From Fibrobacter sp. (lineage in GTDB: Bacteria > Fibrobacterota > Fibrobacteria > Fibrobacterales > Fibrobacteraceae), in contig JAKSIL010000006.1 of assembly GCA_024398815.1 (NCBI GenBank), forward strand, positions 1-64,000: a stretch of 64,000 nt of DNA, read 5' to 3'. Made by a program: the position numbers and the translations under genes. Of this stretch, positions 52,030-60,508 are shown one piece after another (the first letter of the stretch is position 1; the number at the start of each line of letters is the position of its first letter). Under the pieces are notes generated by a model. That model ran no database searches, was not told the DNA's origin, and saw only the letters and a program-made list of their open reading frames with translations.

Positions 52030-53817
52030 CTACTTTCTGATAATATTTTTCTTTAAAGTCTTGCCGTCTTTTTTGACAATCGTTATGTACACGCCTTTTT
52101 CCAGATTTTCAGGAAGGGCGTTTGGAGTATTTGCACGGAAACGCTTGACGAGGTTCCCTTTGATGTCGTGAATTTGAATGGTGTAAGTGCTTGAGCCCAG
52201 CTGCGGTGCGCTTGTGAGAATGGCTTGGGGAGGTTCGTCGCCTTCTGTTGTGTCGACGTTTCCGGCGAAAAGTTTGTCGCTCATCCAGCCGATGTAATCG
52301 ATGTTCGCCATGCCCTCGCTTGAGGTGCTTACGAACGTGATTTCGCTGTAGCCTTCGGGAAGTTCCACTTCGAAGGAAATGTTTTTCCAAGTGGTCCAGG
52401 AGTCGGTGGATTCCATGACGATTTCTTCGACGGCAGTTTTATCGCCGACCTTGAGGCTTGCTGTGCGGGTACCCTTGCCGTTTGCGAATTGCAGATAGAT
52501 GGTGTACTTGCCCGCTTCTTTTGCGGTGAGGCCGTACTTTACGGTAGATCCGCTTTTGTTGTCGACGTTCGCGTAGCCGTCTCCGGAGAATCCTCCGTTC
52601 GTCGCTTCCTTGACGCCTACGATTTCCAAAAATTCTTCGCCCTGGATGAAGCCTTTGCAGGTATCGGAGCCACACATTGTCGGTGGCGGTGGAGGCGGTT
52701 CGTAGTCGTCGTCCATCATGGCGAGCGCCTGTTCGTACGGGGCTTCTGCGCTCAGGAGGGCTGTGCCGTAGTCGCCTGCCCACTGGTAGCCCGTGCGGCG
52801 TTCTTCGCTAATCTTTGTGAAGTCCTGTGTCTTGGTGCTCGCACCGTCGCGGTCGCAGAAGAAGTAATTGTCGTTGTTCACTTCGTAAAAACGGTACCAT
52901 AGCACGTTGCCGTCGCGCTTCTCGAACGTTCCCGCCTTCTTGTTGAAATAGAGCCCTGTGACCTTTGTCTTTTTGTACCAGGCGATGGCGCTTTTTACGG
53001 CCTTCTGGATTTCGGCGGTTTGTTCGGGCCAGTTCATCAAGAACCATACGGCGCCTGCGGATTCGCTGCCGGACTTGCTTGCGAGTTCGTAGGCGCGGGC
53101 TCCGACGGGAGCCATGCTGCTGGTGTCGTGCTGGGCGCACCATACCGTAGGCGTTCCGTTGTTCACAATCTGCGCCTTGAGCAGAAAGTCTACTGCCTTG
53201 TTCAAAGCCGAACTCATCTTGCTGCGGGTGGCTTCGTCGATGATATCCGAGTCGAATGGGCTTGCGGAATTGGCGATGTCCATCATGAGCACCATGGCGC
53301 GAATCATCGCGTTGTCATTCAAGGTAATCTGGTCGCTGTAATTGCCGCGCTTGGGCCACACTTGCGGGATTCCACCGTTCGCGCGCTGCATGGTCAGCAA
53401 AAAATTCAGGGCCTTGTTGAAGTTTGTTTTAAAGGTGTTCTTGTAATTGGAATTCGTAGTTTCCTTGTAACGTACGGCGAGTAGTCGCATTTCCTGGATG
53501 GTCGCATCGTTGTCGATGGTTCCCAGGTCGCCATTATCCTTGCTGCGCCATTCCGATTTCTGGCCTCCGCTGTAGGCGCTTTTGTACTTGTCGGCCATGG
53601 CCTTGTAAAAACCGCCGTTCGCAATTTGCCAGGTGGTCATGTTGTAGGTGTACTGGTCGATGTCCATGCCGCTTGCGGCACTTGTAAGTTCCGAGTAACT
53701 GCGGTAGCTGTTGATTTTCGAAGTTGCGTTGCTTGGGGGAACATAGCTTGCCGCGTTCGCAAAAGTTGCGATTCCGAGTAGGCAAGCTGCCAAATATCCA
53801 AACCTGAGTTTTCCCAT
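52030..53817 (-). CDS. Secreted pectate lyase (PL10) with CBM and C-terminal sorting-type module
   Basis: 595 residues. Signal peptide MGKLRFGYLAACLLGIATFANA. The PL10 domain runs to about 370: MTTWQIANGGFYKAMADKYK, IPQVWPKRGNYSDQITLNDN, AMIRAMVLMMDIA, and SEERRTGYQWAGDYG near the catalytic arginine. A hexaproline linker (EPPPPPPTMCG) joins a CBM35/6-type module (FIQGEEFLEIVGVKEATNGG to NIDYIGWM). The C-terminal part, with YTIQIHDIKGNLVKRFRAN and GVYITIVKKDGKTLKKN, is of the same sorting type as in its neighbours. It cleaves de-esterified polygalacturonate by beta-elimination, which complements the CE8 esterase encoded directly after it. Confidence 0.9.
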   Translation of the reverse strand: MGKLRFGYLAACLLGIATFANAASYVPPSNATSKINSYRSYSELTSAASGMDIDQYTYNMTTWQIANGGFYKAMADKYKSAYSGGQKSEWRSKDNGDLGTIDNDATIQEMRLLAVRYKETTNSNYKNTFKTNFNKALNFLLTMQRANGGIPQVWPKRGNYSDQITLNDNAMIRAMVLMMDIANSASPFDSDIIDEATRSKMSSALNKAVDFLLKAQIVNNGTPTVWCAQHDTSSMAPVGARAYELASKSGSESAGAVWFLMNWPEQTAEIQKAVKSAIAWYKKTKVTGLYFNKKAGTFEKRDGNVLWYRFYEVNNDNYFFCDRDGASTKTQDFTKISEERRTGYQWAGDYGTALLSAEAPYEQALAMMDDDYEPPPPPPTMCGSDTCKGFIQGEEFLEIVGVKEATNGGFSGDGYANVDNKSGSTVKYGLTAKEAGKYTIYLQFANGKGTRTASLKVGDKTAVEEIVMESTDSWTTWKNISFEVELPEGYSEITFVSTSSEGMANIDYIGWMSDKLFAGNVDTTEGDEPPQAILTSAPQLGSSTYTIQIHDIKGNLVKRFRANTPNALPENLEKGVYITIVKKDGKTLKKNIIRK

Positions 53818-54170
53818 AAAACCCCTTTTATGTGGTTAACACCAAATTTTTTGATGACTGCTAAAGGGATTAAATTTTTTTACCCCAAACAGCCCAATTA
53901 AAATCTCCTTTTTTAAAATTAGGTTATTTTTATGAAATTTTTGGTAAAATTTTGGATGATAGCATTGCCTTTTTGTCAAGAAAACCGTTAAAAGAATCGT
54001 TTTTTTTTGTTTAATCTACGCAAAATCTGCGTTAATTGTACGGCTCTGGAACTTTTTGTCCTATTTTTTCAAGGCCCGTCCCAGGTCAAAATTTGGAAAA
54101 AGGGCCTTTTGAAAGTATTTTTAGCCTGGGTTACCTCGGTTATCGGAGAAATAATAGGAGGTAATAAGTC
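53818..54170. other. Divergent AT-rich control region between pectinase operon and xylanase gene
   Basis: 353 bases, strongly AT-rich. The pectate lyase start has AAGGGG close upstream (minus). A TTGACA on the minus strand (53974-53979) lacks a properly spaced -10. CAAGGCCC (54069-54076) and GGGCCTTTTG (54102-54111) could pair. AGGAGG at 54156-54161 is the ribosome site of the xylanase gene. No open frame of interest. Confidence 0.5.
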
Positions 54171-55685
54171 GTGAAATTTACTCGACTCACATCTGGGGTA
54201 GTGCTTGCCGCTACTGTTATTGGTTTGGGGGCGTCCGTTGCCGGTGCCCAGGAAACTCTTCGTGGCTTGGCCGAGGAACGCGGCCGCTATGTAGGGTCTA
54301 TTCTTAATTCCCAGTGGTTCAGTGGTGGCCTTCCGGGCAACTACGAAGAAACCCAAAAAAGGGAATTCAATGCTGTGGTTTGCGAAAACGAAATGAAGTT
54401 CGACGCCACGGAACCCAGCCAAAACAATTTCAACTTCAACAATGGCGATAGAATGGTCAAGTACGCAAAGCAGAATGGCATGCGTGCGCGTGGCCATGCT
54501 CTCGCCTGGCACAGCCAGGTCCCGAACTGGGTCAATAGCCACAAAAATAAGCAGGAACTGCTTGGCATCCTCAAGAACCACATCGAAAAGACCGTTGGCC
54601 ATTTCAAGGGTCAAATCGACGAATGGGACGTGGTGAACGAAGCCGTGAATGACAACGATCCGCATGACTGGCGTGCCACTGCGACAAACAGCCGCCCAGG
54701 TTCCGTCTGGTTCGACAACATCGGTGCCGAATTCCTCGATTCCGCCTTCGTTTGGACGCACCGCGTGGATCCGGATGCCGAGCTCTGCTACAACGACTAC
54801 AACCTGGAACAGGGCATTGGCGAAGGCTCCAAGGCAGGCTTCGTGCTGAAGCAGGTCAAGCGCTGGAAAGAAATGGGCATTCCTATAACCTGCGTGGGTT
54901 CCCAGACGCACGTCGAAGATACCACTACGGCTCCTGAATTCAATGGCGCCGCCGAAAATCTCCGTGCCTTTGCCAAGGAACTTGCGAAACTCGGTGTCAA
55001 GTTGAACATCACCGAACTTGACATTGGCATCAAGAGCGGTATGCCGGTCGATGCGGCTGCCCTCGCTCGCCAGGGCCATTTCTATCGCCAGTTCATGGAT
55101 GTGTTCCTCGAAGAACCGAACATGGGCGAATTCGTGATTTGGGGAGTTTCCGACAAGTGGAGTTGGCTCGGTGGATTGAACAGACAGGCCGGTCTCATTT
55201 TCAATGACAATTTGCAGAAGAAGCCTGCTTACGACAGCCTTATCGCAAGTCTCAAGGCTCACGCTCCCGAAACCGTGTTCAACCCGTACAAGGACGATTT
55301 TACAAAGCTCGATTCCATCGCCAAGGCCGACTCTATCGCGAAAGCTGATTCTGTAGCTAAAGCGGTTGCGGATTCCATCGCGAAGGCAAACCCTGTTGTC
55401 GAGGATACCTCCAAGCAAATCGAACCGATTGCTCCTGCCGATTCCACCGAAGTGCTTCTTAGCCGTGCCTACGGAGTTTTCGGCGTGAAGGTCTCCGGTC
55501 GTACGCTTAACATCAGCGGTGATGCTAGCGCCAAGGTGCAGGTGTTCGACATGCAGGGCCGCCCTGTGTTCAGTGACAAGGCCGTGAAGGGTTCTGTAAG
55601 CCTCGCTACGGTGCCGAACGGAATCTACATGGTGCGCGTGACCTCGGGTACATCTAGCCTCGTCCGTCGCATCGCTCTCAAGTAA
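54171..55685 (+). CDS. Secreted GH10 endo-1,4-beta-xylanase with C-terminal sorting-type module
   Basis: 504 residues starting at a GTG with AGGAGG nine bases before it. Signal peptide MKFTRLTSGVVLAATVIGLG to ASVAGA. GH10 barrel to about 365: VVCENEMKFDATEPSQ, ARGHALAWHSQVPNWV, WDVVNEAVND with acid-base Glu157, VGSQTHVED, and NITELDIGI with nucleophile Glu282. A linker of about 35 residues repeats the unit D-S-[IV]-A-K-A five times. The last 75 residues (VQVFDMQGRPVFSDKAVKGS, NGIYMVRVTSGTSSLVRRIA) are again a type IX-like C-terminal module. It cuts xylan backbones outside the cell. No carbohydrate-binding domain is seen. Confidence 0.94.
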   Translation: MKFTRLTSGVVLAATVIGLGASVAGAQETLRGLAEERGRYVGSILNSQWFSGGLPGNYEETQKREFNAVVCENEMKFDATEPSQNNFNFNNGDRMVKYAKQNGMRARGHALAWHSQVPNWVNSHKNKQELLGILKNHIEKTVGHFKGQIDEWDVVNEAVNDNDPHDWRATATNSRPGSVWFDNIGAEFLDSAFVWTHRVDPDAELCYNDYNLEQGIGEGSKAGFVLKQVKRWKEMGIPITCVGSQTHVEDTTTAPEFNGAAENLRAFAKELAKLGVKLNITELDIGIKSGMPVDAAALARQGHFYRQFMDVFLEEPNMGEFVIWGVSDKWSWLGGLNRQAGLIFNDNLQKKPAYDSLIASLKAHAPETVFNPYKDDFTKLDSIAKADSIAKADSVAKAVADSIAKANPVVEDTSKQIEPIAPADSTEVLLSRAYGVFGVKVSGRTLNISGDASAKVQVFDMQGRPVFSDKAVKGSVSLATVPNGIYMVRVTSGTSSLVRRIALK

Positions 55686-55696
55686 GACCGTCGCAG

Positions 55697-55798
55697 GCGT
55701 GTCATCCAGAGCGCTCGGAATCTGAATCGTGCTCACAAGCGTGTCATCCAGAGCGCTCGGAATCTGAATCGTGCTCACAAGCGTGTCATCCAGAGCGC
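55697..55798 (+). repeat. 42-base tandem repeat, 2.4 copies
   Basis: Two identical 42-base units, 55697-55738 and 55739-55780, begin GCGTGTCATCCAGAGCGCTC. A third copy (55781-55798) keeps 18 bases and then continues GGAGCGCGAAGGATCT. The motif GTCATCC-GAGCGC...GAAGGATCT resembles intergenic repeat sequences known from many bacterial genomes. It lies between the xylanase stop and its terminator. Confidence 0.85.
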
Positions 55799-55823
55799 GG
55801 AGCGCGAAGGATCTAAAAAAATG

Positions 55824-55856
55824 AAAACCGCATCGTTCAGAGAACGGTGCGGTTTT
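55824..55856 (+). terminator. Terminator after the xylanase gene
   Basis: AAAACCGCATCGTTC-AGA-GAACGGTGCGGTTTT, a 15-pair stem with one wobble, followed by TTTTTG. It sits beyond the 42-base repeats, so those are probably transcribed. Confidence 0.85.
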
Positions 55857-55930
55857 TTTGTATTTAATTGTCTTGAATTTTGCAGGTCATGTCTTGCCGA
55901 TATTGTTTCGCTGATTTCGTTTCGTCGGCT

Positions 55931-57298
55931 TTATTTCTTTTTGCGCTTGCCCGGCGGGCCCGGCATGAATGGACTTTGTGCGTCGGACTTTTCGAACTTG
56001 GTCGTAGCTGCGGATTCCTGACCGACGACCACGGAGTCGCCGACGCTCAGACCTTTCAAAATCTGGATGTTCACGCCGTCGCTGATGCCTGTCTTGACTG
56101 GGCGCGGGGCGCACTTGCCGTCGATGCTCACCCAGACCATGTCGCCCTTGAACTGCGGACGTTTCTTCTTGCCGTTCGGGCCGCTGAAACCGGGGAATCC
56201 GCCAGGTCCGCCTGGAGGGCCGCCTGCGCCCATGCCGGGTGGAGGCGGGGGCATTTCTCCGTTTTTGCCGCCAGGGGGCGGGCCGAATTTGCCGGGGCCG
56301 CCGGGGAATCCGTCTTTTCCGCCGAAACCATGGGGCGGGCGCGGCATGTCTTTTGGATCGGCCATCGGAGTGCCTTCGGCGGGAGTAAACTTGAGCGCTT
56401 TCACAGGGATGGCGATGGCGTCAGGAATTTCCTGCGTTACGATGGTGCAGGTGGCCGTCATGCCTGGTAAAAGTTTCTGGTCCGGATTGTCGGCGGTAAT
56501 CACGACAGTATAGGTGACCACGTTGCTTGTGGTCGTCGGATTCAAGCGAACTTCCTGCACCTTGCCGCTGAATTTTTCGTCTTGGAAGGCGTCTACGGTG
56601 AATTCTACGCGTTGGCCGGATTTGACTTGGCCGATGTCCGCTTCGTCTACGTCGGCCATGACTTTCATTTGGCTCAAGTCTTTTGCAATGATGAACAAAG
56701 TAGGTGTGCTCATGGAGGCGGCGACCGTTTGGCCCACGTCTACGGCGCGCTGCAACACGACTCCATCGATCGGGCTCTTGATGGTGGCGTAGCTCAGGTT
56801 GAGCCTTGCCTGGTCCACTTCGTTCTTGCTCCTTTCCATGGAGAGCTTGGCCGAGTTCACATTGTATTCTGCGGATTCCAGGTCGACGGCGCTTGCGCTT
56901 CCGGATTCGGCCAGCTTTTTGGTGCGTTCAAAAGTGCTCTGTTTGTACTTGTAGTCGTTTTCGGCCGATTTGTAGGCGATTTCGGTCTGGGCGAGAGTCG
57001 CCTTGAGTTTGCTCTTGTCGAGCTCGGCGATGACCTGGCCTTTTTTGACCTTGGAATTGAAGTCGACGAAAATCTTTGCGATGTCGCCCGAAACCTGGGT
57101 GCCCACTTCAACCTGGTCGACGGGTTCGAGGCTACCTGTTGCCGAAATGGTGGTGGATATGGTTTCGTTCGTCACTTTGACGCTGATGAGGGCCCCGGGA
57201 GCGGCCTGGGCTTCGCTTTTTGCCAAAAAGGTCTTTACACCGAAGGCGATAGCGGCGACGATTACCAAAAAAATCAGGATTTTTACGAGTTTTTTCAT
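55931..57298 (-). CDS. HlyD/MacA-type periplasmic adaptor with Gly/Pro-rich insertion
   Basis: 455 residues from the ATG at 57298; MKKLVKILIFLVIVAAIAFG is the inner-membrane anchor. The lipoyl half (VGTQVSGDIAKIFVDFNSKV KKGQVIAELD) and ATIKSPIDGVVLQRAVDVGQ flank a helical hairpin (LESAEYNVNSAKLSMERSKN), and the beta-barrel VMADVDEADIGQVKSGQ follows, as in adaptors of tripartite efflux pumps. Between about 340 and 405 there is an insertion very rich in Gly and Pro (GFGGKDGFPGGPGKFGPPPG), with FPGF- and GPPGG-type triplets, and the C-terminus also ends in PGPPGKRKKK. No pump ATPase, RND protein or outer-membrane channel is adjacent. Divergent from the CDF gene. Confidence 0.88.
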   Translation of the reverse strand: MKKLVKILIFLVIVAAIAFGVKTFLAKSEAQAAPGALISVKVTNETISTTISATGSLEPVDQVEVGTQVSGDIAKIFVDFNSKVKKGQVIAELDKSKLKATLAQTEIAYKSAENDYKYKQSTFERTKKLAESGSASAVDLESAEYNVNSAKLSMERSKNEVDQARLNLSYATIKSPIDGVVLQRAVDVGQTVAASMSTPTLFIIAKDLSQMKVMADVDEADIGQVKSGQRVEFTVDAFQDEKFSGKVQEVRLNPTTTSNVVTYTVVITADNPDQKLLPGMTATCTIVTQEIPDAIAIPVKALKFTPAEGTPMADPKDMPRPPHGFGGKDGFPGGPGKFGPPPGGKNGEMPPPPPGMGAGGPPGGPGGFPGFSGPNGKKKRPQFKGDMVWVSIDGKCAPRPVKTGISDGVNIQILKGLSVGDSVVVGQESAATTKFEKSDAQSPFMPGPPGKRKKK

Positions 57299-57414
57299 CT
57301 TATGATTAAAAAAATAGAAAGAAATTTGCTTTTTTTCTGTTATTTGGATGCTTGATTCCGATAAAGGGTTGCAGGTTTGCAAGTTTCTGTTCAATTTGTT
57401 AGATTAAAAGCATA

Positions 57415-58344
57415 ATGACTCGAGTTCGTAAAAAAGATGACGGTGCGGATGTCCGCAAGGTGACTTGGGTAGGGCTGTTCTGGAACGCTGCCCTGTCGGT
57501 TGCCAAGTTCGTCGTGGGCGTTTTCGGAAATTCCCAGGCCCTCGTGGCTGACGCCATCCACAGTGCGAGCGATTTTGCGACAGACATTGCCGTTATCGTA
57601 GGGAGCCGTTACTGGAATTCACCGCCCGATGCGGAACACCCGTATGGTCACCGTCGTTTTGAAACTTTGATTACCATTGGCATTGGTCTTGCCGTTGCCG
57701 CCGTGGGTGTGGGTATCGGCTACAATGCTGTTCTTGGGCTTCTGTCGGGCGAAGGGAGTCATCCGGAATATATCGTCGCCGTCATGGCGACCGCATCCAT
57801 CGTCATCAAGGAAATCCTTTTCCGTTATACTCGTGCCGCAGGGCGAAAAATTCGCAGCCAGGCTTTGGAGGCGAATGCCTGGCATCATAGGAGCGATGCC
57901 TTCAGTTCGATTCCTGTGCTTATCGCCGTCGTTTTTGCAATCGTGCTTCCTCAGCTCTGGTTTGCCGATAGCGTGGGCGCCTTGATTGTCGCTTTCTTCA
58001 TCTTGCACTCCGCTTACGAAATCGCTTGGCCTGGCGTGCACCAGCTGGCAGATCGCGGCGCAAGTGCCGAAATTCAAGATAAATTAAAGGGCGTGGCGCT
58101 TTCGCACCCGAAGGTTATAAGCCTTCACGGATTCCGTTCGCGCTATGTGGGCAGCGATTTGCATGTGGATGTACACATCGTTGTCGATTCTCTTATGACC
58201 TTGAAAGATGCGCACGACGTGGCCGAGGAAGTCGAGGAAATGCTTATCGACTCTGGCGAGAACGTGGTGGACGCTCTCGTGCATATCGATCCTTTCAATC
58301 CGGCAAAGGCTCATAGCAAGGGAATCAAGACTATCGACAGATAG
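57415..58344 (+). CDS. Cation diffusion facilitator (FieF/YiiP-like) metal exporter
   Basis: 309 residues with six membrane segments. The metal-binding motifs are visible: QALVADAIHSASDFATD in segment 2 (Asp-x3-His-x3-Asp type), and EANAWHHRSDAFSSIPVL in segment 5. HPYGHRRFETLITI follows the loop typical of the family, and the C-terminal cytoplasmic part (VISLHGFRSRYVGSDLHVDV HIVVD) is the dimerisation domain. CDF proteins export Zn2+, Fe2+ or Mn2+ in exchange for protons. It is divergent from the HlyD-type gene across 116 bases; the adaptor and exporter are probably not one system. Confidence 0.92.
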   Translation: MTRVRKKDDGADVRKVTWVGLFWNAALSVAKFVVGVFGNSQALVADAIHSASDFATDIAVIVGSRYWNSPPDAEHPYGHRRFETLITIGIGLAVAAVGVGIGYNAVLGLLSGEGSHPEYIVAVMATASIVIKEILFRYTRAAGRKIRSQALEANAWHHRSDAFSSIPVLIAVVFAIVLPQLWFADSVGALIVAFFILHSAYEIAWPGVHQLADRGASAEIQDKLKGVALSHPKVISLHGFRSRYVGSDLHVDVHIVVDSLMTLKDAHDVAEEVEEMLIDSGENVVDALVHIDPFNPAKAHSKGIKTIDR

Positions 58345-58360
58345 AAGTGAAAGATTAAAA

Positions 58361-58388
58361 AAAGAGGCTCGCTTGGAGCCTCTTTTTT
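58361..58388. terminator. Terminator between CDF and esterase genes
   Basis: AAAGAGGCTC-GCTT-GGAGCCTCTTT, an eleven-pair stem with T-runs on the plus strand and A-rich sequence before it. It serves both convergent genes. Confidence 0.8.
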
Positions 58389-58417
58389 CTGTTCTATGAT
58401 TTGAATTTTTCGATAGC

Positions 58418-59983
58418 TTAGAACTGTTCGAAGAACTTGTGGACTTCTTCGGGGACCCAGGTCTGTTCCCAGTTCCAGCCGACTCCCATGTTGCCTTCGT
58501 CGTGAGCGGTCCACTGATGGTCTCCGGGCCAGGTGCACCACTTGACCGGGAAGCGTTCGTCAACCGTCTTGAAATCGTAGCAGACGTGGCCGGTGTTACC
58601 CTGGTTTTCGGTGGGCTTTTCTGCACTGGCGTCGGTGAAGTTTCCGTTTGCATCGGCCTTGCCGTTACGCTTGAGGACTCTCGGAAGTGCGCTTGAAACG
58701 GCACGGCTGTAATCGCAACGGCCGTCATTTTTGCCATGAACGTTCATCCAGGCGACAGGCAGGTTCTTCTGGTTCTGTTCTTCAGGCAGCCAAATGTTGA
58801 AATCGGCCACAGCGTAGGTGGCGGCAGCACGGACGCGGTCCTGGTAATCCTGCATCAGGGAGTAGGAGAACATGGCTCCGTAACTGAAGCCCGTGATGAA
58901 CACGCGGCTCGTATCGATGCAGTAGTTGTCTTCGATAGTCGTAAGCATCTTGCCGAAGAAGTCGTGGTCGGCTTGGCCCTGGCTCCACAAGCCGTTAATC
59001 GCCTGTGCCGAAGCGAAGATGTAGTCACCGTTCTTGTCGAGAACCTGCTGGCCGTAGTACGGAGTCGGATGGTCATAGTCCGCGGCATGGTGGACAAAGT
59101 CTTCGGCGCTACTGCCGTAGCAGTGGAGCGCAATGAGCAGTTTGTACTTCTTGTTGTTGTCGTAGTTCTGAGGCAAGGTGATGAAGTATTCGCGGTTCGT
59201 GCCGTTTACGTTCACCACGTGGTGCTCACCGTTTTCGACCTTCCTGTCGGTCTTCAAGGTGGTATTGGTGCCGCAGCCCTTACTCGGCGTCGGTTCGTTA
59301 CCCAATGCGTAACCGAACTTGAACGCAGGGGCGCTTGCTGTAAGCTGCAATGCGAGCGTCGTGTCGAGGCTTGTGAGCGGCACGTTCAAGGTGTCGAAGC
59401 CGCTTGCGATGACTTGCAAAGTTTCCCCTGGGGTCGCTGCTTTCATCAGGGCGCTGTTGGTTGCCTGGGTGCTGCTGTAATGACCGTTTGTGGTGAATTT
59501 GATGCACTGCGTGGCGGAACCGACACGGACCTTTGCGATGTATGCGCCTTGGGCGCTGATGCCGTTGCGAAGGTCTAACTGACCTGCGCCCTGCAGGGAC
59601 TTGCTCATGACCTGGTTTCCCATCATGTCGAAAATCTTGACTTGTACGGGGTTCGTACTGCTTTGCGAATAAGAGAGAATGCCTTTACTTATGTTGATGA
59701 AGCCGGGGGTGTATGCGCCGTGGACTGCCTCTGTAGCACCGTTTGGGTTTTCGTTGCCCTGGCTCGGGTTGGTTGGGCTTGCTTCGTCTTCGTGAATGGT
59801 GAATTTGCCGTCTTTGTCGGTTTTTGCGGTCTTGCCTTCCTTAACGAGGCTCACCGATGCGTCGGCGACTGCTTTCCCATCGGCTTTGTTTGTGACTGTT
59901 CCCTGTACCGTATAGGCGAAAGCCGAGGTGCACAAGGCTGTTGCTAGCGCAATCGGCGCAGCACGAAAAACGGAATTTCTCAT
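58418..59983 (-). CDS. Secreted CE1/feruloyl-esterase-type hydrolase with internal sorting-type module
   Basis: 521 residues. Signal peptide MRNSVFRAAPIALATALCTS to AFA. Residues 24-70 are a carboxypeptidase-regulatory-like domain (VQGTVTNKADGKAVADASVS). Residues about 90-175 (VQVKIFDMMGNQVMSKSLQG, AQGAYIAKVRVG) resemble the C-terminal sorting module of the neighbouring enzymes but sit internally. The esterase core follows: LLIALHCYGSSAEDFVHHA, VFITGFSYGAMFSYSLM with the nucleophile Ser, NVHGKNDGRCDYS, and WPGDHQWTAHD with the likely catalytic His. Such LpqC/CE1 enzymes release ferulate or acetate from xylan, which suits the xylanase nearby. The exact ester is not determined. Confidence 0.87.
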   Translation of the reverse strand: MRNSVFRAAPIALATALCTSAFAYTVQGTVTNKADGKAVADASVSLVKEGKTAKTDKDGKFTIHEDEASPTNPSQGNENPNGATEAVHGAYTPGFINISKGILSYSQSSTNPVQVKIFDMMGNQVMSKSLQGAGQLDLRNGISAQGAYIAKVRVGSATQCIKFTTNGHYSSTQATNSALMKAATPGETLQVIASGFDTLNVPLTSLDTTLALQLTASAPAFKFGYALGNEPTPSKGCGTNTTLKTDRKVENGEHHVVNVNGTNREYFITLPQNYDNNKKYKLLIALHCYGSSAEDFVHHAADYDHPTPYYGQQVLDKNGDYIFASAQAINGLWSQGQADHDFFGKMLTTIEDNYCIDTSRVFITGFSYGAMFSYSLMQDYQDRVRAAATYAVADFNIWLPEEQNQKNLPVAWMNVHGKNDGRCDYSRAVSSALPRVLKRNGKADANGNFTDASAEKPTENQGNTGHVCYDFKTVDERFPVKWCTWPGDHQWTAHDEGNMGVGWNWEQTWVPEEVHKFFEQF

Positions 59984-60221
59984 TTAACACTCCTTTTATG
60001 TTTAACCCCTAAACGTTTCTAATTTAAATTGAAATGATGAAATTGTTGCCGAGGATGGAAGGCTCGCTGTTGATAAATAATCTATAACGAAAAGTTTACG
60101 AATCGATGGCGTGGGCGTCAAAGGCCTGGAATTGAAGCCTTCTGGAATCGCGATTTCCGCAAAAATTTTCGCATTTGTCTCTTATTGACATACGGATTTA
60201 TCTATATTCCATAGCAAATAA
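59984..60221. other. Upstream region of esterase and first ncRNA-like element
   Basis: AT-rich. TTGACA at 60185-60190 and TATATT at 60203-60208 lie just before the first element, but the spacer is only 12 bases. No open frame is convincing. Confidence 0.4.
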
Positions 60222-60461
60222 AGAGTTTTTGCTCTTGTTCTCCATCTGAAACTTCGACAATTTCCGCGACGAGAACGAGGCAGACGCTCACGTCTGCGAT
60301 AGGTTACCCTACCGCATCGTCCTGCTACATTGGTATTCTGTATATCGGTTTGCCTGTGCGCAGTGCGGCCTTTTGGGGGCGTGGGTTGTTTGCGTTTATC
60401 GTTGCAGGCAGTCGAAGGCCCCAGATGGGTAAGCGCATTCAATCCCTCCGCCCTTTTTTTT
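60222..60461 (+). ncRNA. Candidate structured RNA, copy A
   Basis: About 240 bases. It opens with a 44-base block (60223-60267: GAGTTTTTGCTCTTGTTCTC, then CATCTGAAACTTCGACAATT, TCCGC) shared with copy B at 60509. Next comes the hairpin GCAGAC-GCTCAC-GTCTGC. TACCCT and CTGTATATCGG follow, which copy B also has in near-identical form. TTACCC can pair with GGGTAA (60426-60431). Near the 3' end GGGCG and GGG (60377-60385) pair with CCC and CGCCC (60444-60453), followed by eight T residues, like an intrinsic terminator. No protein-like frame. Function unknown. Confidence 0.6.
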
Positions 60462-60508
60462 GTATCCAGAGCGCAGGAGAATGCTCAACAAGAGTAACGA
60501 TTCTTGGT

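Noticed and set aside
53974-53979. Promoter with TTGACA for the pectate lyase gene
   Set aside because: The nearest -10-like sequence is 12 bases away, too short for a normal sigma-70 promoter; kept only as a remark.
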